64,000 nt of DNA from Sarocladium kiliense (taxonomy: Eukaryota; Ascomycota; Sordariomycetes; Hypocreales; Sarocladiaceae): the NCBI GenBank assembly GCA_030734395.1, contig JAUZTG010000044.1, positions 372,001 through 436,000 on the forward strand. The letters are read 5' to 3'. This document shows, one piece after another, positions 11,890-23,423 of this stretch. How positions within the stretch are numbered: position 1 is the stretch's first letter; every line of letters starts with the position of its first letter. A model generated the notes under the pieces. It did no database searches and was not told the origin of the DNA. It worked only from the letters and a program-made list of their open reading frames with translations. A program made the position numbers and the translations under genes.

Positions 11890-12801
11890 TTAGCCTGGCA
11901 TCTCGTGTGCCCCAGCTCTTCTTTCCGCTTCATACCCAGCCGACATTTCCTGTGGCGGCCCATGATCCGCTGGCGGTCCTCCCCAGTTCGCCTTGTTCTC
12001 TACGACCGTTGTCCCCTGGAGTTCCTGTCTCTCATGCTCGCTGCCCGGTCCGTTCCTCGTCCGTCTTCTCCGGAGCATGATGAACACACCAATGAAAGCT
12101 GCGATACCAAGCACACCCAGGGCGACGCCGACGCCAATGCCGGCTTTCGCACCTGTGCTCAGCCCATCATCGCCTGAGGAATCACTGCTCTCGCTCTCGG
12201 TGGCAGAATTCGAATCACGGGTGGGATCACTGGTCGAGCTTGAGGTAGCGCTGCTCGAAGATTCGGTTTCGGATGTTGATGCCGGTGCTGTGGTCTCGGC
12301 GGGTTCTTGTTCCAAGCCGAGTGTGGTCTGACTCCTCTCGTCTGATGAGAGGGCGAAGCTCACACTGTTGAAACCAGTGCTGTCCTCGTCGTTGTCGCGG
12401 AGGTTGAACCAGCAATTGTCCGAATCGGTGTTGAAGTTGATTCGAACTTCTTGTGAACCGTTGTTTGGTGCTGCTTCATCGATTCGTCCCTCTGGAAAGG
12501 GTTACACATTGTCAGCCATCATGTGCATCACCTCAAGCATGCGCAGGCTCTCGAGTGATGGGCTGAACTTACTAAAGACCACTTCGGAGCCGCCCTCTCC
12601 CTCACGGCAGAAAGTCCAAAGACTGGCGTTCTTAATATCCGAGATGTAGCTGACGGTAACCGCATCTCGCTGGTAGAAGGTCAAACCCTCCTTGTCAGGG
12701 TACGTGAACTGGACCTGATCGTCATCCTGCGCCCGAGCCCCTTGGCTGACGAGGGCGAGTAGGGCAGCAGCCTGGTACAGAAGGGTAGATCGTGAAGGCA
12801 T
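11890..12801 (-). CDS. Secreted-type single-pass (type I) membrane protein, unknown family
   Basis: 276 residues in two exons, 12801-12573 and 12491-11890, with a GTAAGT...TTCCAG intron of 81 nt. The start at 12801 gives a clean signal peptide (about residues 1-24, ending GARA before QDDD). A ~100-residue lumenal or extracellular domain with two cysteines follows (WTFC and DNCWFNL), then a Ser/Thr/Glu-rich stalk that is probably O-glycosylated. One TM helix rich in Gly/Ala/Val/Ile (GVGVALGVLGIAAFIGVF) is followed by an RRRR stop-transfer and a short Pro/Glu-rich cytosolic tail. The architecture resembles fungal wall-stress sensors and Mid2/WSC-like proteins, but I see no WSC cysteine pattern. 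Function is unknown; plasma-membrane surface location is inferred. Confidence 0.75.
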
Positions 12802-13803
12802 CTTCTTGTGTCTGAATTGCACCTTGGCAAGACTTGACGAGTGAAGGTATCACGACTGCGCAACGTCCGCAAAAGGGCTCAAGCACCCGGGACTCTCGGT
12901 CTTGCACAATCAGGAGGGAAAGAAGAAGGAAGGGAAGGGATTGACAAAGCACGAACGACAAGGACCCTCGCGGGAGGGCACTTGGCTCTCCCATGCATGC
13001 TGGCAAGCGCCGATCCATGCACCTACAGCCAGCAGGGCTCACATATTGTCCATTCGCACTGCCGTAACACCCGCCTCGTCAATCGCTTCCAGCACTGCCG
13101 CTTAGCACTGCCAAATCGTTTTGTCCAGGGGACCAATATGGCTGGCATGCGCTGAGACCGTTGCCCAGCTCGTAGGACCCGACGGGGGGCGCGGTTTGAT
13201 CCTTCGAAAGCCTATCCTTGAAACCGCCCCCGTCTCTGGGAGAATAGACGTCGAATCAGAGAAGAGAAGCGGGTAGTTAGTGGACTTGTGAATCTTATGC
13301 CTAACCAAGAACTAGGCGTCTCGAGATGGAACTAGGCAGGGGTCCGAGATGCACGGGCCGCAGCCTACATGGTGCATAGGTTCTCCTTCACTGTTGGCCG
13401 CGATGAGGCTTGCATCTTGATGGAGTTCATGAGGGCGTTTGGACGAGTAATACGCGTGTAGACGCCATCTTGCCGCCCGCTTTCAGAGGCTATTCGCGCT
13501 TGCGCTTAGACTTTCGTAACTCCCAGGTCAAGATGCCTTATCCACAGTGGCATCCTGGCAATCAATGGACAATCTCATTACGCTACACACGATTATGGGT
13601 CTCTTTTGCCGGTACTCTGATGCCGTGTCAGCACTAATACTGAGAGCCCTCAACGAGCCAATGAGGGCGAGCACCTAGCCTTTATGATTGAAGTCTGTGT
13701 CTACACCAGTTTTCGGATCAACATTGAACGCATTCATGGTTTTGTGTATATACGAAGATTATGATAAGTATTACTGCTGATGCTCAAGTCTTTGTCCCAT
13801 GCC
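12802..13803. other. Intergenic region
   Basis: 1.0 kb. The first part is the promoter and leader of the type I membrane protein (CT-rich on the minus strand); the rest is the 3' flank of the WW-domain gene. No supportable ORF, RNA gene or repeat was seen. Confidence 0.5.
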
Positions 13804-16800
13804 TCAACGCCATTGTGGAGAGCCGCCATTCCACCCACTTCCTGAGTAGTCTCCTGAAGCTCGTTGCTGCCATCGACTTGGTTCTCCCGCTGAAGGTACA
13901 GGCCCAGGTGGCATAGACTGTCTGTGCGGTTTCGGACCTCCTGATTGAGGAGGCAAAGGCGCTGGGCCGGGGCCACTGTGAGGTGCTGGTGGCATCGGTT
14001 GATGACGGACAGGAAACCCGAGGTTTGCTGGAGGCAGGGCTTTGTTAATGTTGCCTTGAGGTGGCAGCTGGCCAAGAGGATGGTGTAGATGAGGACGGAT
14101 TTGGTTTGGTGACCATGGCGCCGGAGGCTGGGGGCTTCCTGGCGGCGGTCCCTGAGGAATCGGGTGATTTGACGGCCACGGCATCGGTTGCCCCGGCACG
14201 GGCTGCACCGGCGGTTGCGGACTCGGCACTTCAGCTGGCGGCGTTGATTGAGGACCCGATGCCGAAGACTTGGACGACTTGAACCATTTCGTCCACTTCT
14301 TGTCCTTGTCCTTCGGCGTCGGCGGTGCTGTGTTGGCTGAGACGAGCTTCGGCGGGAAGTTGTTGTTTAATGGGACAATCTGAGGCCCTCCTGGGGCTCG
14401 TCGAGGTTGGATATGATGTTGAGGCTGTCCTTGGGGAGGCATTGGAGGACCATGAGCGAGAGGCATATGGTGAGGACGCTGAGGTCCGGGGCCATGCAGA
14501 GATGGCCCATGCACCTGATGCCGTATATGATGTGATGCTTGAGGGGGTATGTTGGGCCGATGATGATGAAGATGGCCAGTTGATCCTGGACCAGTTGGAC
14601 CAGATGGCGGGCCTTGATAATTCGTTTGTTGGAATTGATACGCGGGACCTTGCAAGTGCACTGGTGCCGCCTGATTTGGCAGTCCGGGAGAAGGGATCGG
14701 GCTCGCAGCCAGAGAATGCCTCCTGCTCAAGCCTGGAGATTCGCTGTTCAATGAACGACCATCATGGCTGGACACTACTTCGTCATGCTCCTCAATGCTG
14801 GTAAGATGGTGAGCAGGGGCAGGTGGACTTTGCATGGACATGCGATCACGGCTTTGCCCGACTGCATCTGGTACCTGTGAGGGAGACGGCGGCTGGTGCA
14901 TTGATTGTGATCTCTGGAGTCCAGGCAAAGGGCTCTGGCGCTGTTGCTGACTATTCGCATAGGCGCCTTGAGCAAAGTATGACACGTCCGATGCATTACT
15001 GGGCATGCCCGGTCGCATTGGCGGTCCTGACAATGGCGAGACCATATTTGGCCTCTCTGACCCTGGGGTGAGCGACGGCGGAGATGGCGTGAATGACATG
15101 CCACTTCCAGTACTCTGAGCGAGCGAAACCCCGGACGATCCCCTCCTCATACCCTCCATTGGCGAGGGGCTTTCCAGCGGTGTTCCCATGGAAATGCTGC
15201 CAGTTCGAGACGCAATTGACGATACCTCTGAAGGGCTAAAGCTCGAATGTCGTCTCTCACGGGGTGGCGGACCCTGAGAGGGTGATGAAGCAGCAGGAGA
15301 GTGCGTTGGTGGGTAGACTGCCCTGCCAAGGGGGATAGATGCTTTAGGAGCCTGTTCCTCTGTAGATTGCCCAGTTCTTGAAGGAACAGCCTTGCGAGTT
15401 GTCACTAGAGTAGCCTTCTGCATCGCGCTTATGCTGACAGGCAATGCCGTGGCGGGTTGAGGCGACATGTCTTGAGCCACTGGGGAGTCCTGGTCCATTT
15501 CTTCTCGGTATGGAAGATATTGACTCTCCTTCGGCATCGCTGACGGCTGAGTAACTGTATCAGAAATGGTTGGCTCATTTGTTCTGCTTTCGGACCGGTG
15601 CGTCGCGTGCCCTTGGCCCGGCCGCATCGATAGCGGATGCTGTTGTACATCTGCAATGGCCTGCTCATGAACACTTTGTCTATTCTCAGATGTTTTGGGC
15701 TGCGATAATGCTCTTCCTCGTGCCGGCCGCAGCACCGATGGAAACTTCTCTACCCCATGCGGAGGATGCTGGATATCTGGTTGCTCCTCACGGGCTAAAG
15801 GACTCGGGTCTCTCGTAGGCTCCGGTGGTGATGGTGATCTTGGCTGTTTGACTACCGTGACGTCTGTGGCAATGCTTTTTCGATTGGATACATGTAGGGC
15901 GGCAGGCACAGCGCTCAGATCCAGTTGCTGGCTTCCGCTGGAACTCGGGCCCATCATGAGCGATCTCTCTCTTTGCAGTGAGTTCTGGTGTGTTGCCATC
16001 TCGTCAGATCTCCGGGGCGGAGTCTCGTACTGGACCTGCCCTGGCTTGTAAGGTTGGTACTTAGAAGTTGGTGCTGGTTTTCCTGGAGTCTGCTCCTCGA
16101 CAGCGTCCAGCTTAGATGTCTCTTTCAGCTCTTTGCTTGGGACGGGGCGCGTCCTTGCAATCCCTTCACCTGGGGTGGCAGTAACCTCCTTCTCCGGCTG
16201 AGGGTCAGCATGATCCTGTTCTGGTATTGACGATTTCCGATCCTCCACAGCAGGCGTCTTGGCCGCAGGCGCCTTGTCTTCGTCGGTAGGTTTCTCCAGG
16301 CCGCCTCCATCGGACAGCTCTGCGACCACGACCGGAGCTGAAGGTCCAATCTCCATCAATTCCCTTCCCTCACCGATCTCAACCGGCTCAGGGTGAGTTT
16401 CGATCCTTGCTATGGGAGTGTCGCCCGTAGGCATCTCAGCCACTCTGCCCACGGGATCCTGCCATGGCTCTGATCCAGGAAGCTCTGTAGGCATCTCTCT
16501 GCTGTCGATCATGTGAATGATTGGTTCTTCCTCAATAGCACTGGGGGGTTCCAGCGGTGTCTCCTGCTCCTTAGTCACAGTGACTGTAGCTGGAGGCTCC
16601 GCCAGCGGACTTGTTGGTGGTGACTTGAGCTCACTGTTCTTTACCAGCGGCGTTGTCCCCTGGCTGACATCTGGACTGACCCCTTTCGAGCGCTCATCAC
16701 CTGCGATGATCCTCTTCGCTGTCTCATCCTCCTCTTCAGCCAAAGGACTCACGTCATTGTATGTCCCAGGTCCCAGGAACATGAAGCTCTCCGGGCGAAA

Positions 16801-17199
16801 CACTGCATCCTCCTCCTTCTGCGCCACAGCGTCTTCCTCATCGCCCTCCCACGCAAAGTTGACCGGCCGCGCTGTCGCAGACATCTGCCCCGTCCAATCA
16901 CGGCTCCCAGACCTGCCATTATTTACAGTGCTTTGCCACGGCAAGATCCTTTCCTGTGGGATACCAACAGGTGCGCTCGGGCGTCCTGCATAGGGACCTC
17001 CCTGACGCTTCACCTGTTGCTGGGACTCGAGTCGTTCCTCGGGAGCAAGGATGGGAGCGGGGCTCAGCGCATCAACATAGTCGGGAAACTCATCGCCTTC
17101 GCTGGGGAAGTGGTACTGGACATGGCCAGTCGCCTTATACTCGTAGAACCAACGCTTGCCGTCATAATCGGATCTCCAGCCCGGCGGCAGGCAGGGCAT
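13804..17199 (-). CDS. Large WW-domain protein, mostly disordered
   Basis: Uninterrupted 1131-residue frame starting at the ATG at 17199. The N-terminus carries one WW domain, about residues 4-32: LPPGW (W8), the aromatic block WFYEY (17-21), then Y29-H-F-P32, so the second signature tryptophan is replaced by tyrosine. The remaining ~1090 residues are low complexity: Pro, Ser, Gln and Glu rich, with many PPxP and Ser-Pro sites, a His/Pro/Gln-rich part around residues 880-980, a short basic patch (KDKDKKWTKWFKSSK) and a proline-rich tail ending in Gly/Trp. WW domains bind proline-rich ligands such as PPxY. No catalytic domain is visible, so a scaffold or adaptor role is the reasonable inference. 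I do not recognise a characterised orthologue. No introns are needed. Confidence 0.85.
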   Translation of the reverse strand: MPCLPPGWRSDYDGKRWFYEYKATGHVQYHFPSEGDEFPDYVDALSPAPILAPEERLESQQQVKRQGGPYAGRPSAPVGIPQERILPWQSTVNNGRSGSRDWTGQMSATARPVNFAWEGDEEDAVAQKEEDAVFRPESFMFLGPGTYNDVSPLAEEEDETAKRIIAGDERSKGVSPDVSQGTTPLVKNSELKSPPTSPLAEPPATVTVTKEQETPLEPPSAIEEEPIIHMIDSREMPTELPGSEPWQDPVGRVAEMPTGDTPIARIETHPEPVEIGEGRELMEIGPSAPVVVAELSDGGGLEKPTDEDKAPAAKTPAVEDRKSSIPEQDHADPQPEKEVTATPGEGIARTRPVPSKELKETSKLDAVEEQTPGKPAPTSKYQPYKPGQVQYETPPRRSDEMATHQNSLQRERSLMMGPSSSGSQQLDLSAVPAALHVSNRKSIATDVTVVKQPRSPSPPEPTRDPSPLAREEQPDIQHPPHGVEKFPSVLRPARGRALSQPKTSENRQSVHEQAIADVQQHPLSMRPGQGHATHRSESRTNEPTISDTVTQPSAMPKESQYLPYREEMDQDSPVAQDMSPQPATALPVSISAMQKATLVTTRKAVPSRTGQSTEEQAPKASIPLGRAVYPPTHSPAASSPSQGPPPRERRHSSFSPSEVSSIASRTGSISMGTPLESPSPMEGMRRGSSGVSLAQSTGSGMSFTPSPPSLTPGSERPNMVSPLSGPPMRPGMPSNASDVSYFAQGAYANSQQQRQSPLPGLQRSQSMHQPPSPSQVPDAVGQSRDRMSMQSPPAPAHHLTSIEEHDEVVSSHDGRSLNSESPGLSRRHSLAASPIPSPGLPNQAAPVHLQGPAYQFQQTNYQGPPSGPTGPGSTGHLHHHRPNIPPQASHHIRHQVHGPSLHGPGPQRPHHMPLAHGPPMPPQGQPQHHIQPRRAPGGPQIVPLNNNFPPKLVSANTAPPTPKDKDKKWTKWFKSSKSSASGPQSTPPAEVPSPQPPVQPVPGQPMPWPSNHPIPQGPPPGSPQPPAPWSPNQIRPHLHHPLGQLPPQGNINKALPPANLGFPVRHQPMPPAPHSGPGPAPLPPQSGGPKPHRQSMPPGPVPSAGEPSRWQQRASGDYSGSGWNGGSPQWR

Positions 17200-18143
17200 G
17201 GCTGCCTCGATTCCCTGAGAGCTCGGAGGTGGCTTTGGGAGTTCTCCCTGTCCGTCGTTGAAGCGGAGGTGGAGAGCTTCAGCCGCAGCTTAGCTGATGG
17301 TCTATAGGCCAGCCCTCGCGACGCTCACTCAATCGTAAGACTGCGCAGCGCATGACCCAAGAAACATAACCATTGAGCAAAGAGAAACGCAAGACTCGCG
17401 AGAAACCCAGGAATGCAGCAAGGCTCGGCTAAGTAAATCTGTTTCAAAGAGTAGAGCCTGGTAGGCGCAAGGCAGAGATGGGCGGATAGCTATTTGACAG
17501 AACGCCTCGTTGGGGTCGGGTGCGCCAAAGCTGAAAGCATGGCACGGCCCATCATTGGGTCCAGCTCCAGCTCGTCGATCCGCCCGCCGCCCGCTTCCCC
17601 TTTCCGAGGATAGCGGCATGGCGCGAGAGACGGTAAGGAGACTGAGTCGGTGCTTGGCTTGGGCTGATTTGGAGGGCGAGAGTCGCCAGATTGGGGACCT
17701 GAGACCCCAGAGAGACAAGGGAGTTGGTTGTGAATAGAGAAAGCGGGCTAGCGATGTCAAGATGACCCGACGCCTTGGCGTCACATTGAGTTGAAAGATG
17801 AATGCATCCTTGCGAGGCCCGATCCCTGTTCTCAGATTGTCTTCCGATTCATGAGCGGAGTCCAAGGATTGTCTCATCCTGGGTAGCAGTCGTAGGAGCC
17901 ATCGCACTACTACTTGTTGGAGCAATGGCAGCGTACGCACACGAATTCAATCCATATAGCGAGAGTCACAACGATTGTTCTTTCTTTGCATAAAGAAAGG
18001 CATGCCTGGCGCTGCAGTTTATTCGATCTATCGTACTAATCCTCGCTTCTCCTGAGCTCAACTCGCTTTGAGTCGCTGTTGTCCTCCTCTATTTCTATGT
18101 TTTCTATGCATTATTCGTTATCATGACATATCCTGTTCCATTC
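17200..18143. other. Intergenic region between WW-protein and MscS genes
   Basis: 0.94 kb. It contains the promoter and leader of the WW gene and the 3' end of the channel gene. A 203-codon minus-strand open frame at 17329-17940 has no recognisable family, and its amino-acid composition is not convincing, so I leave it uncalled. Confidence 0.45.
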
Positions 18144-20732
18144 TTACACAATTTCTCCAACACCCCCTTGGTGAGTCCTCTCCGTCTGGCGCCTCATGCT
18201 TCGCGACATAGTCCTCGCCCTACCCAAGATGCGCGACCTTGAGTCGTGAGAACGCACCGGCGCAAGAGCCGACGTGGTAGCCTGAGGCTCTTCTTCAGCC
18301 TCCAGGCGCGAAGCGTGGTTCTTCTCCCTGATGGAGGCAAGACGCTGTTGAGTGCTTCGCTCACGGCGATTCTCGAAGACGTCTTGGAAATCCATCACTT
18401 GTTCCTCTGCTATAGTGCCAGGGATGGAACCATGGCGTGCAAGCACGGATCCGCGTCGGCCCATGACTGAGCCACTGCGAGTCGGCGGAGGTTGAGAGGA
18501 GGCGTAGTCAGCAACGTCCTGGCCGTAGGCTGGTGGGTGCTGTAATCCAGCCCAGTACATAGGATTGTCACGGCTGCCACCAGGCTCGACACGGTACGGG
18601 GACTGGATGCCAATCTGGGTCATCTGGTGCATGAGCTCCGTGACGAATCGGTTGTGTCGCGTAAGACGCACAAGCTCATTCTGGAAGCTGGTCTTGTGGA
18701 AGAAAATAATGTTCATCGTGCAAGAGCGGACTTCATCAAGCTTGACCATCTCAGTCAGGATCAGCTTGCCGTAGTCTCTCTTGTTGGCCAAGCAGAAGTC
18801 GCGCATGCGGGACTTCAGCTCTTCAATCATCCAGGAAGGTGTTCCGAAGCGCATGGTAAGCGGTACAGGGTCTGCAAGGCCATTGGAACGACGATGGTTG
18901 AGGATGAAGAGCGTGTTGAGCAACGAGTTTGGCGCCTGGACAATGTGGCCCTCCATCTTTTTGAACTCGGTGTACAGGAGACTGATTTCCGTGACGTAGT
19001 AGTCGTCTCCAGACAGATTGGCGCCTGTGTTACCGTAAACCGTCACTCGGTCGCCGACATCGAAGGGATGCTTGACGAAAACGAAAATGATGGACTGTAG
19101 AAACTCTTGCGCAGTGGCCTGCAACATCCACGCGAGACCAAGCACGGAAGTGCCGGCAGAGGCGAGACCAGCAGCCGCGGAACCAGAGAGAATCGAGATG
19201 AACACAATGATCGAGATCACCACGATGATGAAGAGGAAGACACCGTCCAGCTTCTGGATCACTGAGTCGAGGTCCTTGAGCGAAGCAGCAATAGCCTTCT
19301 TCTCCAGGTGGATCTCGTTGCAGACCATTTCGAACTCCTCCATTGAAATATCTCCATTAAGATCCTTGTCGAAGACGTTGAAGGCCGCCTCCATTTCTTC
19401 CTCGGTAGCGAAGGCCTTCTGCATGTCGGCTGGTAGGACCATCTCCTGCCCTTCAGACACGAGACTTCTGTATATGAGACGTGCGAGAGTATGTGCAGAA
19501 GTCGTGTTCCTCAATAACTCGCTGACGACCTTGCGTGGCTGGTTCTTGTTGACCTTTCGGCCGATGAAGTCATTGCCAACCTTGTTGGCCACATATCCAA
19601 CCGTATCCCAGACCTGGCGGGCATTCTCTCCGATCGCACGCATTGGAGTCTGAGCGCCGGTCGCGGTACCGCTGCTGCCGCCTTGCCAGAAGGTGTCCGT
19701 ATGCTCGAGGTACGACTTGGCATACTCGAAGAGGGAGACGAGCTGCCGGACGTCACTCTTATTGTTCTCAATGCGGGTTGCGTAGGTGCGTTGATGGAAA
19801 GAGGTAGCAATCCATTGAATCAGGATCTTCTCGATAAAGTTTAGTGTAGCAAGGACGAATAGTGCGATAATGACCTTGTTCGTGATACCGATCCACCTCG
19901 TGTTGTTCTCATCACCATCATAGGGAACCTTGTGACCGTTCACAGTTGGCATGAACGAGACCAAGATGGCAAGGAACCAGAGGAACAGAGCTGTGTGCAA
20001 TTCGAGCTGCCAGCCAATGTCTTTCCATTTCTTCGCATTTGTGGATCCGGCGACTTTGGCGACACCGAAGAACAGGTGAGGCATCAGGCTCGTGATCATA
20101 CGCGAAACCCAAAGAGAGCACCACACGATCTCAAGCCAGATACCGAACCACATGAGGTAGACACCGCCAGCGCCGCCGACCGGATTAGCCTCCTGGTCAA
20201 TGGCAAGTGCACCCAGAAGAACGGGGATCAAAAGGAGACCGGCTCCTGGGATCATGTAGAGGATATAGCGGAAAATGCGAGGGAACTTCTTCAGATACAT
20301 CCAGAACTTGTAAAGGCAAGCGTTGCTCTCCTGTCGCTTACTTCTGGCAGCATCCTTGAAGGTGGTCGAGTTGAAAGCATCGTCTGAGTCAGGTGCACCG
20401 AGATGATCGTCCGCAAATGGATCTGACGCAGTCGACCTTCTTCGTGATCGAGACCTGCGAATCTCGGATTGCTGGTGAGAAATGGCCCGCTCAACACGGA
20501 GGAGCTCGAGATCGTCGTTAAGGCGGCTCGACTCGGCCCGCAGCCCGCTGGGGGAGGCGATGTCATCGTGAGATATGGCATCCTTTGGGTGAAGGGAGTT
20601 TTGTGTTTCGAGTGGTGGAAAGCTCGTCTTCTCGTCTTCGACGCCGTCGTTAGAGACTCTGGCTTGGTAGGAACGAGGTTGCTGGAGGGGTTCCAGCGGG
20701 ATGCTGGGTTCAGCAGGTCCGGGGTTGGCCAT
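18144..20732 (-). CDS. EF-hand-containing MscS-family mechanosensitive channel
   Basis: 862-residue single-exon protein of the fungal Msy1/Msy2 type: MscS-like channels of ER or cell-cortex membranes that respond to hypo-osmotic stress and shape Ca2+ release. A disordered, charged N-terminus (1-140) is followed by TM segments at about 155-180, 190-212, 243-262 and 280-308. One EF-hand lies at about 455-466 (DKDLNGDISMEE, with all usual Ca2+ ligand positions filled). The last TM region is 498-515, then the Gly/Ala-rich pore helix (SGSAAAGLASAGTSVLGLAW), and then the MscS beta domain (FVKHPFDVGDRV, NSLLNTLFILNHRRS). The C-terminal ~150 residues are basic and disordered. Domain order matches fission yeast Msy1/Msy2; which paralogue it is cannot be decided from this window. 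Confidence 0.93.
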   Translation of the reverse strand: MANPGPAEPSIPLEPLQQPRSYQARVSNDGVEDEKTSFPPLETQNSLHPKDAISHDDIASPSGLRAESSRLNDDLELLRVERAISHQQSEIRRSRSRRRSTASDPFADDHLGAPDSDDAFNSTTFKDAARSKRQESNACLYKFWMYLKKFPRIFRYILYMIPGAGLLLIPVLLGALAIDQEANPVGGAGGVYLMWFGIWLEIVWCSLWVSRMITSLMPHLFFGVAKVAGSTNAKKWKDIGWQLELHTALFLWFLAILVSFMPTVNGHKVPYDGDENNTRWIGITNKVIIALFVLATLNFIEKILIQWIATSFHQRTYATRIENNKSDVRQLVSLFEYAKSYLEHTDTFWQGGSSGTATGAQTPMRAIGENARQVWDTVGYVANKVGNDFIGRKVNKNQPRKVVSELLRNTTSAHTLARLIYRSLVSEGQEMVLPADMQKAFATEEEMEAAFNVFDKDLNGDISMEEFEMVCNEIHLEKKAIAASLKDLDSVIQKLDGVFLFIIVVISIIVFISILSGSAAAGLASAGTSVLGLAWMLQATAQEFLQSIIFVFVKHPFDVGDRVTVYGNTGANLSGDDYYVTEISLLYTEFKKMEGHIVQAPNSLLNTLFILNHRRSNGLADPVPLTMRFGTPSWMIEELKSRMRDFCLANKRDYGKLILTEMVKLDEVRSCTMNIIFFHKTSFQNELVRLTRHNRFVTELMHQMTQIGIQSPYRVEPGGSRDNPMYWAGLQHPPAYGQDVADYASSQPPPTRSGSVMGRRGSVLARHGSIPGTIAEEQVMDFQDVFENRRERSTQQRLASIREKNHASRLEAEEEPQATTSALAPVRSHDSRSRILGRARTMSRSMRRQTERTHQGGVGEIV

Positions 20733-23423
20733 TGCTGAGGCTTGTGTTCACCATACAAAAGGTTTAAAGCCAGTGATGATATCGACAATGAGGTCCCAGG
20801 TGACAATCGATTGCACGTGCTCTGGTCCTTCTCGTGCCAGAAAGGAACAATCAGTGAATGCCCGAAGCGAGTGACGGGTAATTTGATGCTGAAAGAAAGC
20901 GAATATCGACCTTATCCAAGGCCACGTCTAACGCTGTTGAAACGCTGTAGTGAATACCACGAGGCGGAGAATAGGGTTTAAGAATGATGGAAACAGAGTT
21001 CGATGAAGATCAGAAGAAGGGGAAGTTGGGAGATCTCGAGAACTTGGTGTCGAGACAAAGAGATCGATGATCGGGGACCCGCCAGCTCAGTGAGGCCCCA
21101 GATAAGTCGAACTGGGTTATCCGGAGGATAGTGGAGGTGGTGAGATGGGCGCTGTTGATGGAGTGGATCGAGTGACGAAATGCAGGACAGGGAGGTCCGG
21201 CCGAGACGGACGGACGGAATGCTGAACGAAGGTGAGGAAGGAAATGGTACCTTGGTGAGGCAGTTGGCGATGCAGTAAGGAAGAAGAGAGAGGGAAATGA
21301 CTGGCAGAATTGCAAGATGGTTAAGAAAAAAAAAAACAGGAGTCCCATTCATCGAGTAGATAACAAGCTCGACCAGACCAGACAAGCCAAACATGCAACG
21401 GGCGCACGCAGAATTGATGGGCCTGCCGCGCATCATCCCTGAATCCCGTTTGCCGCTCCCAGGTGCCTCTAGCTAAGTGCTTGGTGACCCAGTCAGGTAG
21501 GCCGAGCGAGAACCACATTTTTCTTGCTTAAGCGTGCAACAGAGTTTTTGGTGTTGCGTCGATGGAGGTGGTGGTGGTGGAGGGATAAACGGGAATGGGT
21601 GGTGGAGATAGCAGGCGGATGTATTTCTTGGTGTTGTTAAACTTCAAGGTTACTTGCTGCTGGGATTTCGATAACGGGGCCACGGGCAAGCCACCGTTTG
21701 CAAATGTGACCCAGAAGGCTGGCAGCACAGCCCTGGAGACGTACGTCCTTGTTTTTGAGTGGCTAGGTGCTATCTTAAGATACAGTGATCACAGGGGGAA
21801 AAGGGGAATGAAAGCCATGCAGCCACCACCACTACCGGGCCGAGAAGCGTGGAATACACGCACAATGCCTTCACTGCACATTAGCACCTACAGCACAGCA
21901 CAGTCACTCTCCCTCAATGAAAGGATCCAAACACAGGCGCTCTTGGCTGTCTGATCGCGAATCTTCCATCCCCTGCTCCCAGTGATCCCCCAGTCCCTTG
22001 CTCACTAAGTTCAGTGGAACCGCCTGGTCGCGGCTGGCACGTCATGTACCTTGGCGACGGGTGCGTGGGGGCCCTCCTAACGGGAGGCTGAGATCCACAA
22101 GCAGGAGCACCGTGTCCACTGTATTCAGTGTAGGTAGCGCAGGACCAAACAAACCAGTGGCACTGGCAGCATGTGAAAACGACCGCTGTTACGAAGCACG
22201 GTGCACTGCTGCTAGGCGCGATCCACTGCCGCGTTACAGGTGCGACAGAACTGATAACGAACCAGAATTTCCATCGACAATCACCAAACGAACTCTACAT
22301 ACCTGAAAGGAGCACGCGTCCATCTTGATCCTCAGGGTCCAACTGCTCGTATTTGGTCCATCTCAACCCTCCGTAGCCAAGATTTCTCCAGGTGAACACA
22401 AAGCTTCTCATCATCTTCTGCACCGGCTTACAGCAGACCCCACCAGCCCAACAAACTTGCTTGAATCTCGCTGCTTTTAGCAGCCATGGCGGTTGACTAC
22501 GTTGCTTCTTCATCTATACGTGTAAGCCGACTGATTCGACCACTTCCACCCTTGGTCTACCAGCTTCTCGATCGCCCATCAATCTACAGCCACATATGAG
22601 TTTCGATAACCTGACTGCGTTGCACCCTGTCGATTGCAGTGACACTGCAGTCACGACCATTCGACAAGCCAGATAAAGCTATTCCATGGTGATATCCTCT
22701 AACAGGCATAAATGCATAATTCAGGTACCAGGCCTGGCATAAGTCGAGCATTCACCAGAGCGGCAAGGGCGCTAACCTAATTAGTTCGCCATCTTTGCTT
22801 CCTTCCCCTGGAATGCCCGATCCGCGTCTGACGTCAACACACCATCTTCAATTCCTTGCACACCACCACCGCGCCCCTGCATGGTGGCGTTCTCGCGACC
22901 CTGGATTGTCTCTGATTCCTTATCGAAGAAAGATGGCTGTTCCTGAACAGCCCTGAATTTCTGGTGAATTTTGTGCTTTGGTTTTGCCTGCCGGCTACTC
23001 TGTGTCTGGGAGACAGTATGTTATGTGCATGGTGGCAGTGCACCAGAGTAGTATAGGTCGTCTCTTCGTATCTTTCGAGACAGAATCGTCTACTCACGGA
23101 GTCTCATCGGGCCACCTTCGAGGAGTTTTGGGGAATACACGAAATACACAGCGCCATGGGACTGTAGCTCGGTCTCGGCGCCTTGCTAGATGTACAAGTC
23201 GCTGATGTATACGAAACCACTCGTAGCCATGTTGTTGTCCCTAGACTCAAAAGCGGCGTAGCTATAGGCTTAGGAGTCACTGATATTACCTTTCGCCACC
23301 ACTCTCTTTCAACAATTTTACCAAGACCAACATTTGTTCTTTATACTCTATTCAACCAAAAGTATCTCGCTAGTGCAAACATATCCTCTAAGCAACTGTA
23401 CGTGCAGTATGCATCCTACACAT
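20733..23423. other. Intergenic region between MscS and glucosidase II genes
   Basis: 2.7 kb with no gene I can support. The part near 20733-21500 is presumably the MscS leader and promoter; it includes an A-run near 21324-21336. Scattered frames under 160 codons show no family signature. No tRNA, repeat or mobile-element signature was recognised. Confidence 0.45.

Noticed and set aside
17329..17940. 203-codon ORF upstream of the WW gene
   Set aside because: Arg/Leu/Ser-rich with no family signature; it overlaps the probable promoter and leader of the WW gene.
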